Shown here: positions 1 through 10,700 of the stretch, piece by piece
Position numbering within the stretch: position 1 is the first letter of the stretch
Layout of the letters: every line of letters starts with the position of its first letter
Assembly: GCA_905221605.1 (NCBI GenBank)
Contig: CAJNDS010000258.1
Coordinates: 150,001-214,000, forward strand
Length of the DNA: 64,000 nucleotides
Direction of reading: 5' to 3'
Origin: Symbiodinium natans
Taxonomy: Eukaryota > Sar > Dinophyceae > Suessiales > Symbiodiniaceae
Made by a program: the position numbers and the translations under genes
Notes under the pieces: model-generated
What the model was told of the DNA's origin: nothing
What the model saw: the letters and a program-made list of their open reading frames with translations, nothing else
Database searches by the model: none

Positions 1-716
1 GTTCTCGATGAGCAGACGCTGACGCCAGGGTCGGTATGACTTGGCAGACAGACTCGACAACCACAATTCAGCCCCGAACGAGTACATTTCAGGTTGGCGC
101 TGGTTGCTCTGCTGTTTGGCTCTGACAATCGCTGAAAAATTTGCGGTTCAGGTCATGCTGTGACTGTGAACCCGACCGATCCAAAGAAGGCCTGTGCTAA
201 GTACGAGCTCATTGCGTGATGCGAACTGTGTGCGAAGTGCCATGAATCGCCATGAAGTGCCATGAAGCGCCAGAAGAGCTTCATTATGGTTCATTATGGC
301 ACAAAGCTCCGCTCTCTGGGAGTCTGAGACAGCCTGAGAGGTGACGATCCGCGTCGGCTGGCCGGATCCAAAGCCACAGCAAGGGGCTCAGGATTGCTTC
401 GTCACCACAAGCCGTTTGTGGGAGATTGTGGGAGGTTTGACAAGGCTTCTTTAAGTCTACGGTGAAGTGGCCACAGGTGTTGGCTGTAAAGGAAGGCTTC
501 TCCTGGCATCCGATAGCAGATGACGACGGCGCATTGTGTACTTTTTGTATGATGTGCTTCTGGCAAGCTGAGAGAAACTTGTAGCGGCACAGGCGGCGAC
601 GATGAATACAGACAGCGAGAGAGAGAGAAAGAGAGAGAGTAAAAGACCCTGGCACGTTTCAGTACAGAGCCCTTGTGCTAGGACAGCATAGTGGCACAGT
701 TTTGATTGATCTTGAC
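1..716. other. Region without a recognised gene; short tandem motifs
   Basis: I see no convincing coding segment here. Around 238-275 a degenerate 'GCCATGAA' motif repeats three or four times, followed by a doubled 'TTCATTATGG' near 280-298. A short GA run lies at about 616-640 and produces a Ser-Leu-rich minus-strand open frame that I regard as an artefact. The stretch directly precedes the first exon of the ankyrin gene and may hold its 5' leader and promoter, but no promoter motif is recognisable. Confidence 0.5.
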
Positions 717-2705
717 ATGTTGCTGCCGATGGCGACGCGCGAGCCATGAACCCACAGGAGGCCCCGTTGTCTTTCGCTTACCGTCTCAATGCAGCCCAGC
801 TTACATGAAGTGCTTCACTCGCATTCACGATAGCTACTTAGCAGGCAGCTGTGTTCTCAAGTGCATGTGCTTGGTGCCAGGAGTTGCGTGTAGCGGTGTC
901 TTATGGTGCCCTCGAGCCCGTTGCTGCTGCCCTGAGAGCAGGAGATCTAGGGGCCTCTTGTTCATGTCATTACGTTGAGGCAGAAGTCCATATCAGATTC
1001 CACGAAGAAGGAGCAAGTGTGCATGAGCCTGGACCAGCTGGCGGATGGCTGCCCATACATACGGCTGCCTCCAGCGGCAATCTTGGCCCCCTTGACTTCA
1101 TAAAGAGCTTCGTTCAGACTCTGCTTTCAATTGTCCCTGGTTGCAGCTCGAAGACTCCAAATCCTAAGGAGTCCTGAAGATGCTCATCGAGCATGCGGCA
1201 AACATTCATCACGCCACTTCGAGGCCCACACTCCTATTTTTTGTTGGAACATCTTGCTCTGTCGGCTGGTCCTCGTCACTCCAAACCCTTTTTGAGCACC
1301 CTGAACGTCTACAACTCTAGGACCTCCGGCAAGCCTAAAGGCTCAAACAGACAAAGAGCAAAGTTATCGCAGGATGTCCTTTAAAACCCTCAAGCAAGCC
1401 CAACATCGACTTAAACCCCAAGCCACAGGCTCCTCTGCACCCTAAGCCCGAAGCCTTAAGCCTCAAGCAAAACTTGCCCCTGGCCCCAAGGCACAAAACC
1501 CTAGCATCCCAAGACAAACACTTCAATTGTCTTCAACTGTGAACTCCAAGAGTGTTGGCCCCAATCACCGAGGCCTCCTAGCAACCCTACGCCCGAAATC
1601 TAGTCGCAACCTAAAGCTAAGAGCTCCCAAAGCACCCTAAGCAGTGAGTGCCGCCGTCCCAGAAACATGATCCTGAACCCGAGAAGCTCCTGGTAAAGAG
1701 GGCGGCAGAACAAAACAGCGTCGTAAACGCGTCGCATGGTCCTGCAGCCCTGCAACATTCTGCAACACACGGACCACTCGTCGCCAGGTTGGGCGCGCAG
1801 CCGCTGCATCTCGCAGCCAAAGAAGGCCACGTGGCCGTGGTTGAGTTGCTGCTGGAGCTGCGGGCTGTCTGCTGCTCAGCAACTGAAGGTTGCACAGGGA
1901 CAACGCTTTCATGTGCCTTCACACTTCCCATTCCGCAGATGGTCTCTCATTCCCCTGTAGGACATCAATGCCCGAGACAAGAATTGGCAGACTCCCGTCA
2001 GCCTTGCGTGCCAGAAGGGGCGTCTGAAGGCGCCGTGATATGGAAGTGTAAGCACTTGTGCACGAGCCTTCTCGCTTTAGGGGTCCTAAGCGAGTCCTAA
2101 GTCCTGTAGAGGCTTTCTTTAGGAGTTCCCCGGGTCTGCTGTTCCGGACTCCTGTGGGCCGCGGAAACCGACGGTGCAGCTGGAGGGGCCTTCTGCCTGA
2201 CTGTTTGTGCAACCGTGCCATAATGCCGTCCTGCAGGTTGCATGCCGGGCATAGTGGGGACCCGTGAGTGTCGCCCGATTTCGCTGTTTTGCGTTTGGGT
2301 GCGTGGTCCCGGTTACAGCTGTTGCTGTTGCAGCTGTCTTTTAGGGATGCGCTGTCGTGGTTTGTGGCGGCTGTTGGCCGTGAGCACCGGCGCTATTTTC
2401 AGCTTGGCCAGGAACCCATTGGATTCCTGTTGGGGTGTGCGGGATGGAAGGGCCGGAAAACCTAGGAAGGAGATCAGATCCTGGTTTGCTTGTTCCAATT
2501 GCCTGTCGGTCGGCGGCCGGCGAAATGGAACATCAAAACCTAAAATCATTAATCTTGCCCTGCAGAGGTAGTCGAGCTTCTTGCGGACTTCGACGCGGAT
2601 CTGACAAGCTGCGACGAGGGCAGAGCAACACCGTATGATTGGAGCGTTTGTGGGCTTTCCTACATTGGCAATAAATATGAGATGCTCGCCCGCATGTTTG
2701 CTTAG
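717..2705 (+). CDS. Ankyrin-repeat protein, six exons
   Basis: Joining exons 717-740, 881-1085, 1169-1223, 1788-1866, 1961-2029 and 2568-2705 gives one 570-nt frame (189 aa plus TAG at 2703-2705). Four to five ankyrin repeats are visible: 'GWLPIHTAASSGNL', 'LKMLIEHAANIHHAT', 'QPLHLAAKEGHVAVVELL', 'DINARDKNWQTPVSLA' and 'KVVELLADFDADLTS'. Each splice preserves the repeat register, which is the main evidence for the model. Donors are GA at 741, GC at 1086, 1224 and 2030, and GT at 1867; all acceptors are AG followed by G. The first exon (ATG 717) is the least certain. A further 42-nt GC-AG intron (938-979) is possible inside exon 2, but the frame also reads through. Ankyrin proteins are binding scaffolds; no catalytic domain is attached, so the partner cannot be inferred. 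Confidence 0.82.
1383..1640. repeat. Degenerate CCCTAAG/CCCCAAG-like sequence inside an ankyrin intron
   Basis: This part of the 564-bp intron 1224-1787 is rich in short A/C blocks such as 'CCCTAAGCCC', 'ACCCCAAGCC' and 'AACCCTA'. They resemble a decayed CCCTAAA telomere-type array. No clean tandem period remains. Confidence 0.45.
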
Positions 2706-3771
2706 AAATCGTCGTGGTCATTCTCACTTCAACACTACGATAAGAGCGCTTTGATGCTTCGGATCCAAGGGACTACGAGAAGATCTGTGACGTGCTGAAT
2801 AGGCATGGCGCAAAGGTGCCTCCGCGGCACCCCCAAATACGAGAACTGTAGCGACTCTGTAGCTTTTATCCTGATTTTGCTGCTTGCCGTTTCTCACTTT
2901 TTGTTTTTCCGCTCTAGATCTGTTCTTGCATCAGGTCCAGGGAGAGAACCTGGGACCGCTCGAACGGTGTCCGTACCCGTCGAGCCAGGGTCTTTGAGGC
3001 AGTTGTTTTTTTTGCACTTGGTCGCGTGACAACGTGCTCTGATGTACGTGTGACCGGCAAAGTAAGGTCGTGGACCTGCCAACTGTTGATCCACGTCAAG
3101 GAGTCAAGACCCTCCGACTCTCCGAGGCTCGCTCCGAGGCGTAGGAGGAGACAGCGCGAACTTTTGGGGCTTTGCTGCCAAAGTGCCTGCAGCTGCGTGC
3201 CAAAGGGCGCTTCCGCTAGTGTATGCAGCTTTCTGCTGAACTGTCCCCGCAGACGGCGAGTCTGTGCGATCATGTCAACGTCGAGACGCTGTCAACGCCC
3301 ATTTGCTGGAGTTGAAAAGAGTGTGTGCCGTCTTCAGCATGCATACCAGTTTCCAAGGATCGGCGTGCCTTGCAGGAAATGATCAGGCATGGGTTAGATC
3401 CTGGGCTCGCATTGCTCAGGTTTCAGGTGCTGTACATCAGCAACCGCCGCGGCCGCTGGCAGCGACACAGCAAGGCCTGAGCTGACCTCCAAGCGCAACT
3501 TAGGGAGGTCCCTCGGGCATCTTATGGCTTGTGGGTAGGTTGAGGATGGTTTTAAGGTAGGTTGAGTTGCAGGATGCTGCCTTCCCACCCCATCCCCTGC
3601 ACCCTAAGCCCTAAGCTCAGGGCCTTTGCGAGGAGCCTTTGAAGCTCTTGGGATGCTCCCTGAAGTCGGTGTGCGCAGCAGTGGATTCAGGTGCAAGCGG
3701 CACACTATTCGGAACTCCATCTGCAAGGAATTGACCTCCAAACTGTTGTTGCTCTAACTGCGGGACATGCC
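2706..3771. other. Spacer between ankyrin and PPR genes
   Basis: No gene is firmly supported. A coding-like + strand stretch occurs at about 3357-3480, with the fragment 'LQEMIRHGLDPGLALLRF', ending in TGA; it could be an exon of an unseen gene or chance. At 3599-3620 two 'CCCTAAGC' units recall the telomere-like introns elsewhere. T-runs at 3005-3017 and a GGTTGAGG/GGTTGAGT pair near 3537-3570 were noted. The 5' leader of the PPR gene must lie at the right end. Confidence 0.4.
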
Positions 3772-5343
3772 ATGTGGCCATGCCGCCGACACCTCCCATT
3801 GGCTGACCTGGTCTTGCCAAGATGCTCTGGGGTGAACCGCTCATTTCATAAAGCACGACCATCCCCTCCAGCCACAATCACGATGCCGGATGCTCGGGCA
3901 ATCAATGAGATGGATACGGCAGCTGCGCGTGGCGACGTCCGGGCGACAACCAAATATTTCAAGCACCTTCTGGGCACTCGCCTTTCAAAATCAGCATTCT
4001 TATGGAACACGATGCTCAAAGCATATGCGTGTGCTGGTGACCATGAAGGAGCTCGGGCACACTTGCGCCAGATGGTCTGCTCACAGGTTGTCCCGACGCA
4101 TCGTACATTTGGCAAGATAATGAAAGCAGCCGCCAAAGGCGGCCTCCCCAAGGAGTCAGAGAAGGCTTGGCATGAGTTTTTGCATAGTCTGCGCACTGCC
4201 AATTCCGCACCTCTGCGTGATGAAGATTTCCGGCTGAAGGTCAACATGATGATCGATGCTGCTGCAAATGTCGGTGATGTGGAGCGTGCAAAGTACTGGC
4301 TGCACCAGCTGGGAGAAGCTATGGCAGATTGCTGGAGTTATGCTGGAGTGCTCAAAGCGTGCGCAAGCCAGAGCAATGCCGCCGAGGCAGTGAGTTGCCT
4401 GAAGGAGATGCAAGTCAAGCGAATTGCCGCTGATTCGGTCTGCTTCGTTGCCGCCATCGCAGCATGTGGCCGCAGTGGCGACGTTGACAAGGCACTTGAC
4501 CTTTTGAAACAGATGCAGCACGACTGTCAGGCAACTTGTCAGGCAGATTTCGATGCTGCCAGTAATTCAGTGCTAAATGCTTTCGCCAAGTCATCGAACG
4601 TTGCCGGCGCAGAACAATGGCTTGTAAGCAGCCAGACGACGCCGACGCTGCAGATGTACCACACGTTGCTTGACGCTGCGGGGCGCGCGGGGGTGCCGGA
4701 GCGTGCAGAACACTTCTTCCGCCGCATGCTTGCAGCAGGCCACCAGCCCACCGCTCTAACTGCAGGTTCACTGATTACTGCAGTCTTGGGCCGAGAGACG
4801 TCGCGATCAGGCATTGATGGCAAGTTTAAGCCACAGCTCGAGTTACTGCAAAGTCTGAATCTTAATCTTGATAAATCTGCACCCGTTCACTTGGCCCTGA
4901 TCAACGCATTCTCTCGGTCCGCCGCTTGGACTTCTGCACTGAATCAGCTGCACAAGATGTCGGAGGATGGAGTTCTTCCATGCTTGCAGGCATACACATC
5001 CGCCATCACTGCCTGTGCCAGGGCATTGCACCTTTGCAAGGTGAAGCATCTCTTTGATGACATCAGCAATGCCCGGCTGCGTCGTGACGTGGTGGTCTAT
5101 GGCTCATGCATACATGCTGCTGTTAAGTCCAGAGACCGTTCGCTGGCCGAAGACTTTCTGAGACAAATGCTTGACGAGTGCATCGATCCCAATGAGCGGA
5201 TGTTACAGAGCTTGGGAAAGGTTCTGTCAGTGGAACAAATTCGGCAGCATGGTCAGCGCATGCCAAAAGTTGTGGATGACTTTCGAGCAGCATTCATACA
5301 TGCTGGTCAACATCTGTTCTTGCAGCAACGTCAAGTGTCATGA
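3772..5343 (+). CDS. Pentatricopeptide-repeat (PPR) protein, probably organellar
   Basis: A single uninterrupted exon encodes 523 aa from ATG 3772; the frame stays open upstream but without another ATG. The first ~37 residues ('MWPCRRHLPLADLV...') are basic and hydroxylated with few acidic residues, as in a mitochondrial or plastid transit peptide. At least seven helical-pair repeats of about 35 residues follow, starting near residues 74, 187, 222, 296, 370, 406 and 441, for example 'WNTMLKAYACAGDHEGA', 'AAIAACGRSGDVDKALDLL' and 'MYHTLLDAAGRAGVPERA'. PPR proteins bind organellar RNA in a sequence-specific way and act in processing, editing or translation; no DYW or SMR tail is visible. Intronless PPR genes are common in dinoflagellates. 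An alternative start is ATG 3883, which would remove the putative transit peptide. Confidence 0.88.
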   Translation: MWPCRRHLPLADLVLPRCSGVNRSFHKARPSPPATITMPDARAINEMDTAAARGDVRATTKYFKHLLGTRLSKSAFLWNTMLKAYACAGDHEGARAHLRQMVCSQVVPTHRTFGKIMKAAAKGGLPKESEKAWHEFLHSLRTANSAPLRDEDFRLKVNMMIDAAANVGDVERAKYWLHQLGEAMADCWSYAGVLKACASQSNAAEAVSCLKEMQVKRIAADSVCFVAAIAACGRSGDVDKALDLLKQMQHDCQATCQADFDAASNSVLNAFAKSSNVAGAEQWLVSSQTTPTLQMYHTLLDAAGRAGVPERAEHFFRRMLAAGHQPTALTAGSLITAVLGRETSRSGIDGKFKPQLELLQSLNLNLDKSAPVHLALINAFSRSAAWTSALNQLHKMSEDGVLPCLQAYTSAITACARALHLCKVKHLFDDISNARLRRDVVVYGSCIHAAVKSRDRSLAEDFLRQMLDECIDPNERMLQSLGKVLSVEQIRQHGQRMPKVVDDFRAAFIHAGQHLFLQQRQVS

Positions 5344-7729
5344 GCAGGATCACTGGAACGAAAGCTGCCAAATGCATTGCAAATACACTTTTCCTGTATT
5401 AGTTAGTGTGCAGATGACACCAAGTGAAAAAACTGCAACCTTGCTGGGCCGGTCAGGCGATCACTGCCGAAGAGATCATGGGCGAGAAAGAGAGGCCAGG
5501 ACGGTGTGAGAGTATTTTGATCAGGGTGTCGTGGGGTTCATGCTGTAGCTCCTCGCAAAAGAGAGCGTGGCAGCAAGCCTTTCGTTTCTGCTTTAGCACG
5601 GTCGGGTGCTTCCCAACAATTCATGAGTTGGTAAGTTCTTCATGCTCCCTCCAAATAATCCACCTCTCCCCAAAGCCAACCTCTGCCATTTGTTTACTGT
5701 GAAGACAGCAACTTCCGCGCCAACATCACCCTTTTAAAGGGACTTCCTTGCTGGGGTTCCTATACCAAGCATTTAGGGGTATCGCTGGGTGAGTCACTAT
5801 TTTGGGAAGCACCCATGTTAGACCAGAAAAAAACTTGCCGTGAGCTCAAATCGGAGCAGCTGCCTTGCCGCAGCACCCTGCTATTTCGCGTGATGTGCCC
5901 GATTCTGCCCCCGCATTGACCCCATAGACTTTCATTTGACAGGTATGTACTAGGCTTACTAGGCTAAGGGCTGGCCACAGCTGATTCCCATCGAAAAATT
6001 TAGTCTGGATTCCACGTCTGAGTGGCCATGCCAGGATCGACATGAAAGTTTGCTGGAAGTACACGCCGGCCATGGGGGAATCGGGTCCGGCACCACGGCA
6101 CGTGGCAGAGGCCTTTGTGGAGTGCACAGCTGCTCTGCTTGCCATGGCTCCGGCATCGACTCGTCATGTGCAGGTGGGTACCCTCACAATGCTGGATCCC
6201 AACGCCATGAGTGAATGTCTTGTGAGTGGTGACCTCAGCGGCGGGAGATCAAGAAGCAGCTTCTGGTTCTTGCGATGCGTGTTTTTTTTGCACATGCCAA
6301 CAGATGCCAACACCAGTGCTACGGGCCGCTCAGGCCTGACAACACTTGTGAAGAAGCAGATGACTCCATATGCGCCTATGATTCTGTCATTCCGGCCAAC
6401 GCCTCAGTAAGTTCATGTGAGGGTTGACATCGGTGAAATTTCTTGACCAGCCGGTACATATTTTACGAAAAGGTACCTGCACAAATCATCCAGCACCTGC
6501 TTAGTTGCTTTGCTGGTCGTTGTCCTTGCATCTTGGATTTACCAGCCTCTGTTCGTCAGCGAACATGAGGACTGCCACCGCAGAGACGGGAAAGCGATAC
6601 GAGTCGCTTGAGGCATCTTGCACTGCATACACGCGGTAGCTGCCAGCAGGAGTGCACCACACCGCCACAGGGGAAGTTCTTGGATGCAGTCTCGCTCTGT
6701 TGTTTTTCGTTCCAGGGCCGGATGCGCCTCAGAATCTACTTCGTCAGGCCTGTGCTCGTGGTCCCGCGTGCGAGCCGGCAGTGCCTTCGCTAGAGTCACC
6801 GGCGCGGCTGCAGTTGTAGCTGCAGGACTGTGGCACTGAAAGCCACCTTCACAGATGGTGCAGCCATCGAAGACAACCAGGCGAGTCGCTGCAGTACTGC
6901 ACCGCAGTGTTTTATGCCTGCTAGGGTGTGTCACGTCAGTGTGACATGCAGGGAGAGGACGAGCTTAACGAGGCAAGACAGTGCGCCATCGCCTACGCTT
7001 TGAGGAATCAAGGAAGCTACAACCACAAAAACTCATGAAGCAATGTTTATTTCTTAGCTTGGCTTTCGTGTGCAGCTCTACAAGCTCACTCATTCAGCTG
7101 ACCTCAAGTTACATAGTGCTGTGGGTGGCCTTTGTGAGCTGATCAGCACAGGTACATCTGCGGCAAGTTGTTCAGGGAGGTCTGGTCAAACGATGAGGAG
7201 TTTGGCTTTCCTATGCCCAGAGGCAAGGTTCATCTTCCGCTCGGAAAAACCAGACACTTGCTCGCTTGTTGTTTCTGTTCTTGCACATTGCTTGGCGGCT
7301 TGTGGCCGTGACGTGCATCTTCTTCTCGACTTTCTTGTTTACTGTACTCTACTTGTTGCTGCTTCCTGGCCACCATCTTTATACAGTCTGAGCCTCCGAG
7401 AAACCTGAGTTGAATCAATCGACGACTCGACGATTGTGTGTGTGTGTTTCCCATGGCACATGCCGCTCTCGCCTGTCCGGAGCAGGCTCCGCGATCGGAA
7501 TTGCGTTCCCGCTTTGGCGCGGTGCGCTTCTTCGCGCTTCAACCGCTCCGTTTCGCACAATGTGGTTGCCTAGTGCGTCCACTCTCACCTCTTGAAGTGC
7601 ATAACCGCCGTCGCACTTTGGGCCGTGATCGTGCTCCTGTGAGTGATTCTTGTGATCTTGATTGAGCTTGTTGTCTTCGCAAAAGTTTGCCCTCCCTCGA
7701 TGCAGACTCTGTCTTCTCTTTTGTTGCAG
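5344..7729. other. Region with unassigned open frames
   Basis: No gene is recognised. On the + strand, 6042-6410 is open (122 aa, with 'RHVAEAFVECTAALLAM') and may contain an exon; 6618-6839 has an Ala-rich terminal-exon-like frame and 7070-7408 a mildly hydrophobic one. On the minus strand, 6934-6539 is open for 131 aa ('RLVVFDGCTICEGGFQC') and overlaps the + candidate, so the strand cannot be settled by eye. The first ~350 bases after the PPR stop (5344-5700) hold only weak frames and are likely 3' UTR or spacer. Confidence 0.3.
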
Positions 7730-10700
7730 GCTGCTACTATCGAACCTATGGTCAGACGCAGGACCTTCGCACAAAAGATTCCGCAGCCCTCTCAAACCTC
7801 AGCGTTCAAAGGGGGTGCTCGCCGTGCTCGCACTGCTGACCTTGCAGGAGCTCAACATGCTGTTCGATCGAAAGAATGGACTTGCCCCGGGCAAGTACTA
7901 CCAGGCCCAGTGAGTTCAAGTACACTTGGGTGCATGTGCATGTGACATCACAAAACGTGAAGGTTGTGCTCATGGGCGTGGCTATGGACGAGGCGCCCTG
8001 CATTCTGCAGTCACCACGCGTTGAGCCATTGCATGGCTAAGTGTCTGCGGATCATCTCGAGGCGATCCGCGACGGGGAGTATGTGCACATATTCACCACG
8101 GATGCTCTCGACCAAGACATGCCGTCATGGTAACGACATCCAAAAGAAACCTTGAAGAAGCACACGCTTGAGCTGAACCCGACCCGTTCTTGAGGATGTG
8201 GATCTCCATCCATACATTGCCTTGGAGCGCGGCATTGCAACACTCTATAGATCACCGCAGGACAGGCAATCCCCCTGCATGTGCGACGGACGTGATCTCA
8301 ATGTCCGGAGTTGTTCAGGACCCCGCTTACGGCTCGCAGGGTGTGAAGTTTGCCGAAACCGATGGCGTAAAGATCTCGAGCGGTTCGGGAACAGAGCTAC
8401 TTGGATGGTGACAGTTCAATTGCCAGAGTCTCGTGTGCTTCTGTCATGACCTCCATGGAACTCCTGAGGATGCTGGAACTCAAGGGTGGCACGGAGCGGA
8501 ACTCTGCATCCAGCGCATCTGGCAAGCTGATTTGATGGCATGAAAGTTGGATATGTAGATACACACTTACAGTGTTAGGTCTCATGTAATTATGACAATC
8601 AAGCTCCTTGTGCAGGAGTTGAGGCTTGAACTCAAAGGCGACCCTTTGGGAGGTGGAATCTCTGCGTGCAGTCCTCAGAGGTCATGATCGGAAGAAATAC
8701 CCATGGTAACGACAAGCAATACATGTTATATGGGTTAAAGATGAATTAAGCAAGATTGATTTTGAATACTCCAGATCATGACCACGCTCAGGTCCGCAGT
8801 CTTGCGACTCTACTTGTGGCCGTTGACGCAGTGGAATGTGGCAAACGCCTGCACTGTCATGTGCATCGCGCACGACCAGGCAGCCCTCCCTGAGCTGTCA
8901 GCACCGTGACATGTGCTCATACAACAGTGTACGATGGTACGACTGTTCCTCATAAAAAGAGCAGTATGTCAGTACGTGTTGCGAACACTTCTTTTGTGGC
9001 AAGAATCTGTCTGCCAGGTGTCAGCACCCTGCGGGGCCGTCCAAGACTGCAAGGGTGACGTGGGGGCGCACAGTCTTGAGGGAAGCTCAGGGCAGTCAGG
9101 TAACGAGATTTCAAGGGATTTTGTGAGCTTGGGGTTTCGCTGCCTCAGGCGATTCTGTTCCTCTCTTGTCTCTCGAGGGGAGCGCACAACAGACGCCTGC
9201 TGCTAAAGGCCATCATACCCAACTTTCAGCAGAACTACCTGCGCATCGTGCTCCCCTCTGCCATGGCCACCATGACAGAGGTTCCCTTAGCCGTGTTTGT
9301 CAAGTTGGCAGGTGTATCTGACTGCAGGAACTAGAAGTTTCACTACAGTGCCCCCGAGAGCGTCCACGTGCCCTGTGCAGTTTATCAGCCACACGCTCGT
9401 CTTCCCTGACTTGGTCCTGCCCACTGGTGGCTGGGCACTTGGTGTGCTTAGCGCATCTTAGAGCCCTTTGAGCACTTGCAGATGCATGCAGACATGCAGA
9501 TGCTTCTTCTTTCCCAAGACGCCAAGAGATGAAGCATCAGGATTCTTCTCCACCCGGCTGGCTGCACAAATCTCCAAGGTGGGTGAGCAGAGCCCAACTG
9601 ATTCAGGACCTTGACTTAGGTAGCGATGTTGGGCTGTAGCGGGCAAGAGGCGGATGACACAAAGCCGCACTACACGGTCAGCAGTGGTGACTACATCTAC
9701 AAGATGCACGATGAGGGTGTCTCATGCTTGGCTTTCAGCAGGGCGGGAGGGGGTACATGACAGGGTGCTCCCAACTTGTAATGTCCGAGGTCGGTGTTGG
9801 CAAGCTGGTGGAGTTCTATGGTGATGGTGACCAGAGCCCGTTCCGCGGGGACCGGCTGTGCGATGCACACATGAAGCTCGTGGTGTTAGCAAAATAAATA
9901 TCGAAGACTTGAAGAGATGTTCTGCTATGCCAAGTGGCGACTTTTGTAGGCACATGTCAAAAGGCCTTGATTGGCAGGACCAAAGGAACATCCTGTATGC
10001 CAACTTGGTGCTTCCCTCCACCCTCTTCGCAGCAGTGCAGACCGGCGACGTACCCCGGCACGAGAGTCACATGATGTCACATGTACAGGCTTCTCAGGAT
10101 TTGACTGCAGTAATGACTCATCAGAACATATCAGAACTCAACGTTTTGTCAAGTCTTGCATCTGTTTAGATTCGCCGAGGCATACATGACTCTGACGTTA
10201 CCCCAGGGCTACGAGTGTGCACAAGTCTCAGCAAGCAGGCTTCATTGTGCCCTGGACAACTACTGCCAGCCAGAGAGCAAGTTAAGAGATGTACACGCGG
10301 TTCAATACTGCTGTTTAGTGAGGTGCGAACTCCTGACGTTAACGGCGAGTCGCCATGGCGTGCAGAGGAACCTTTCAGCAAGCTTTTGGAGGATTGCTGT
10401 GCTTGCAGCGATCCGACACGTCTGGCCAGGACGATCTGGGCGTCTTCCAGGGGAAGATTCCTCAGGGCACTGGATCGCCAGACGAAGGGGGCGGCACGAG
10501 GCATGCTGCCAGACGATCTTGCCCGAGAAACCACTAATGCCATGAATGCATGTTTCCGTTTGATCAGGGGGTGGTCAGTCCAAGACAACAATTGTGCGCT
10601 TTCCTCAATGTTGCAATGCAGCTATGACCTACATCGCAAGACTGTTATATTGTCCATTCCAACAACACGATGTTGATACATGAGGTGTACACGCTGCGCC

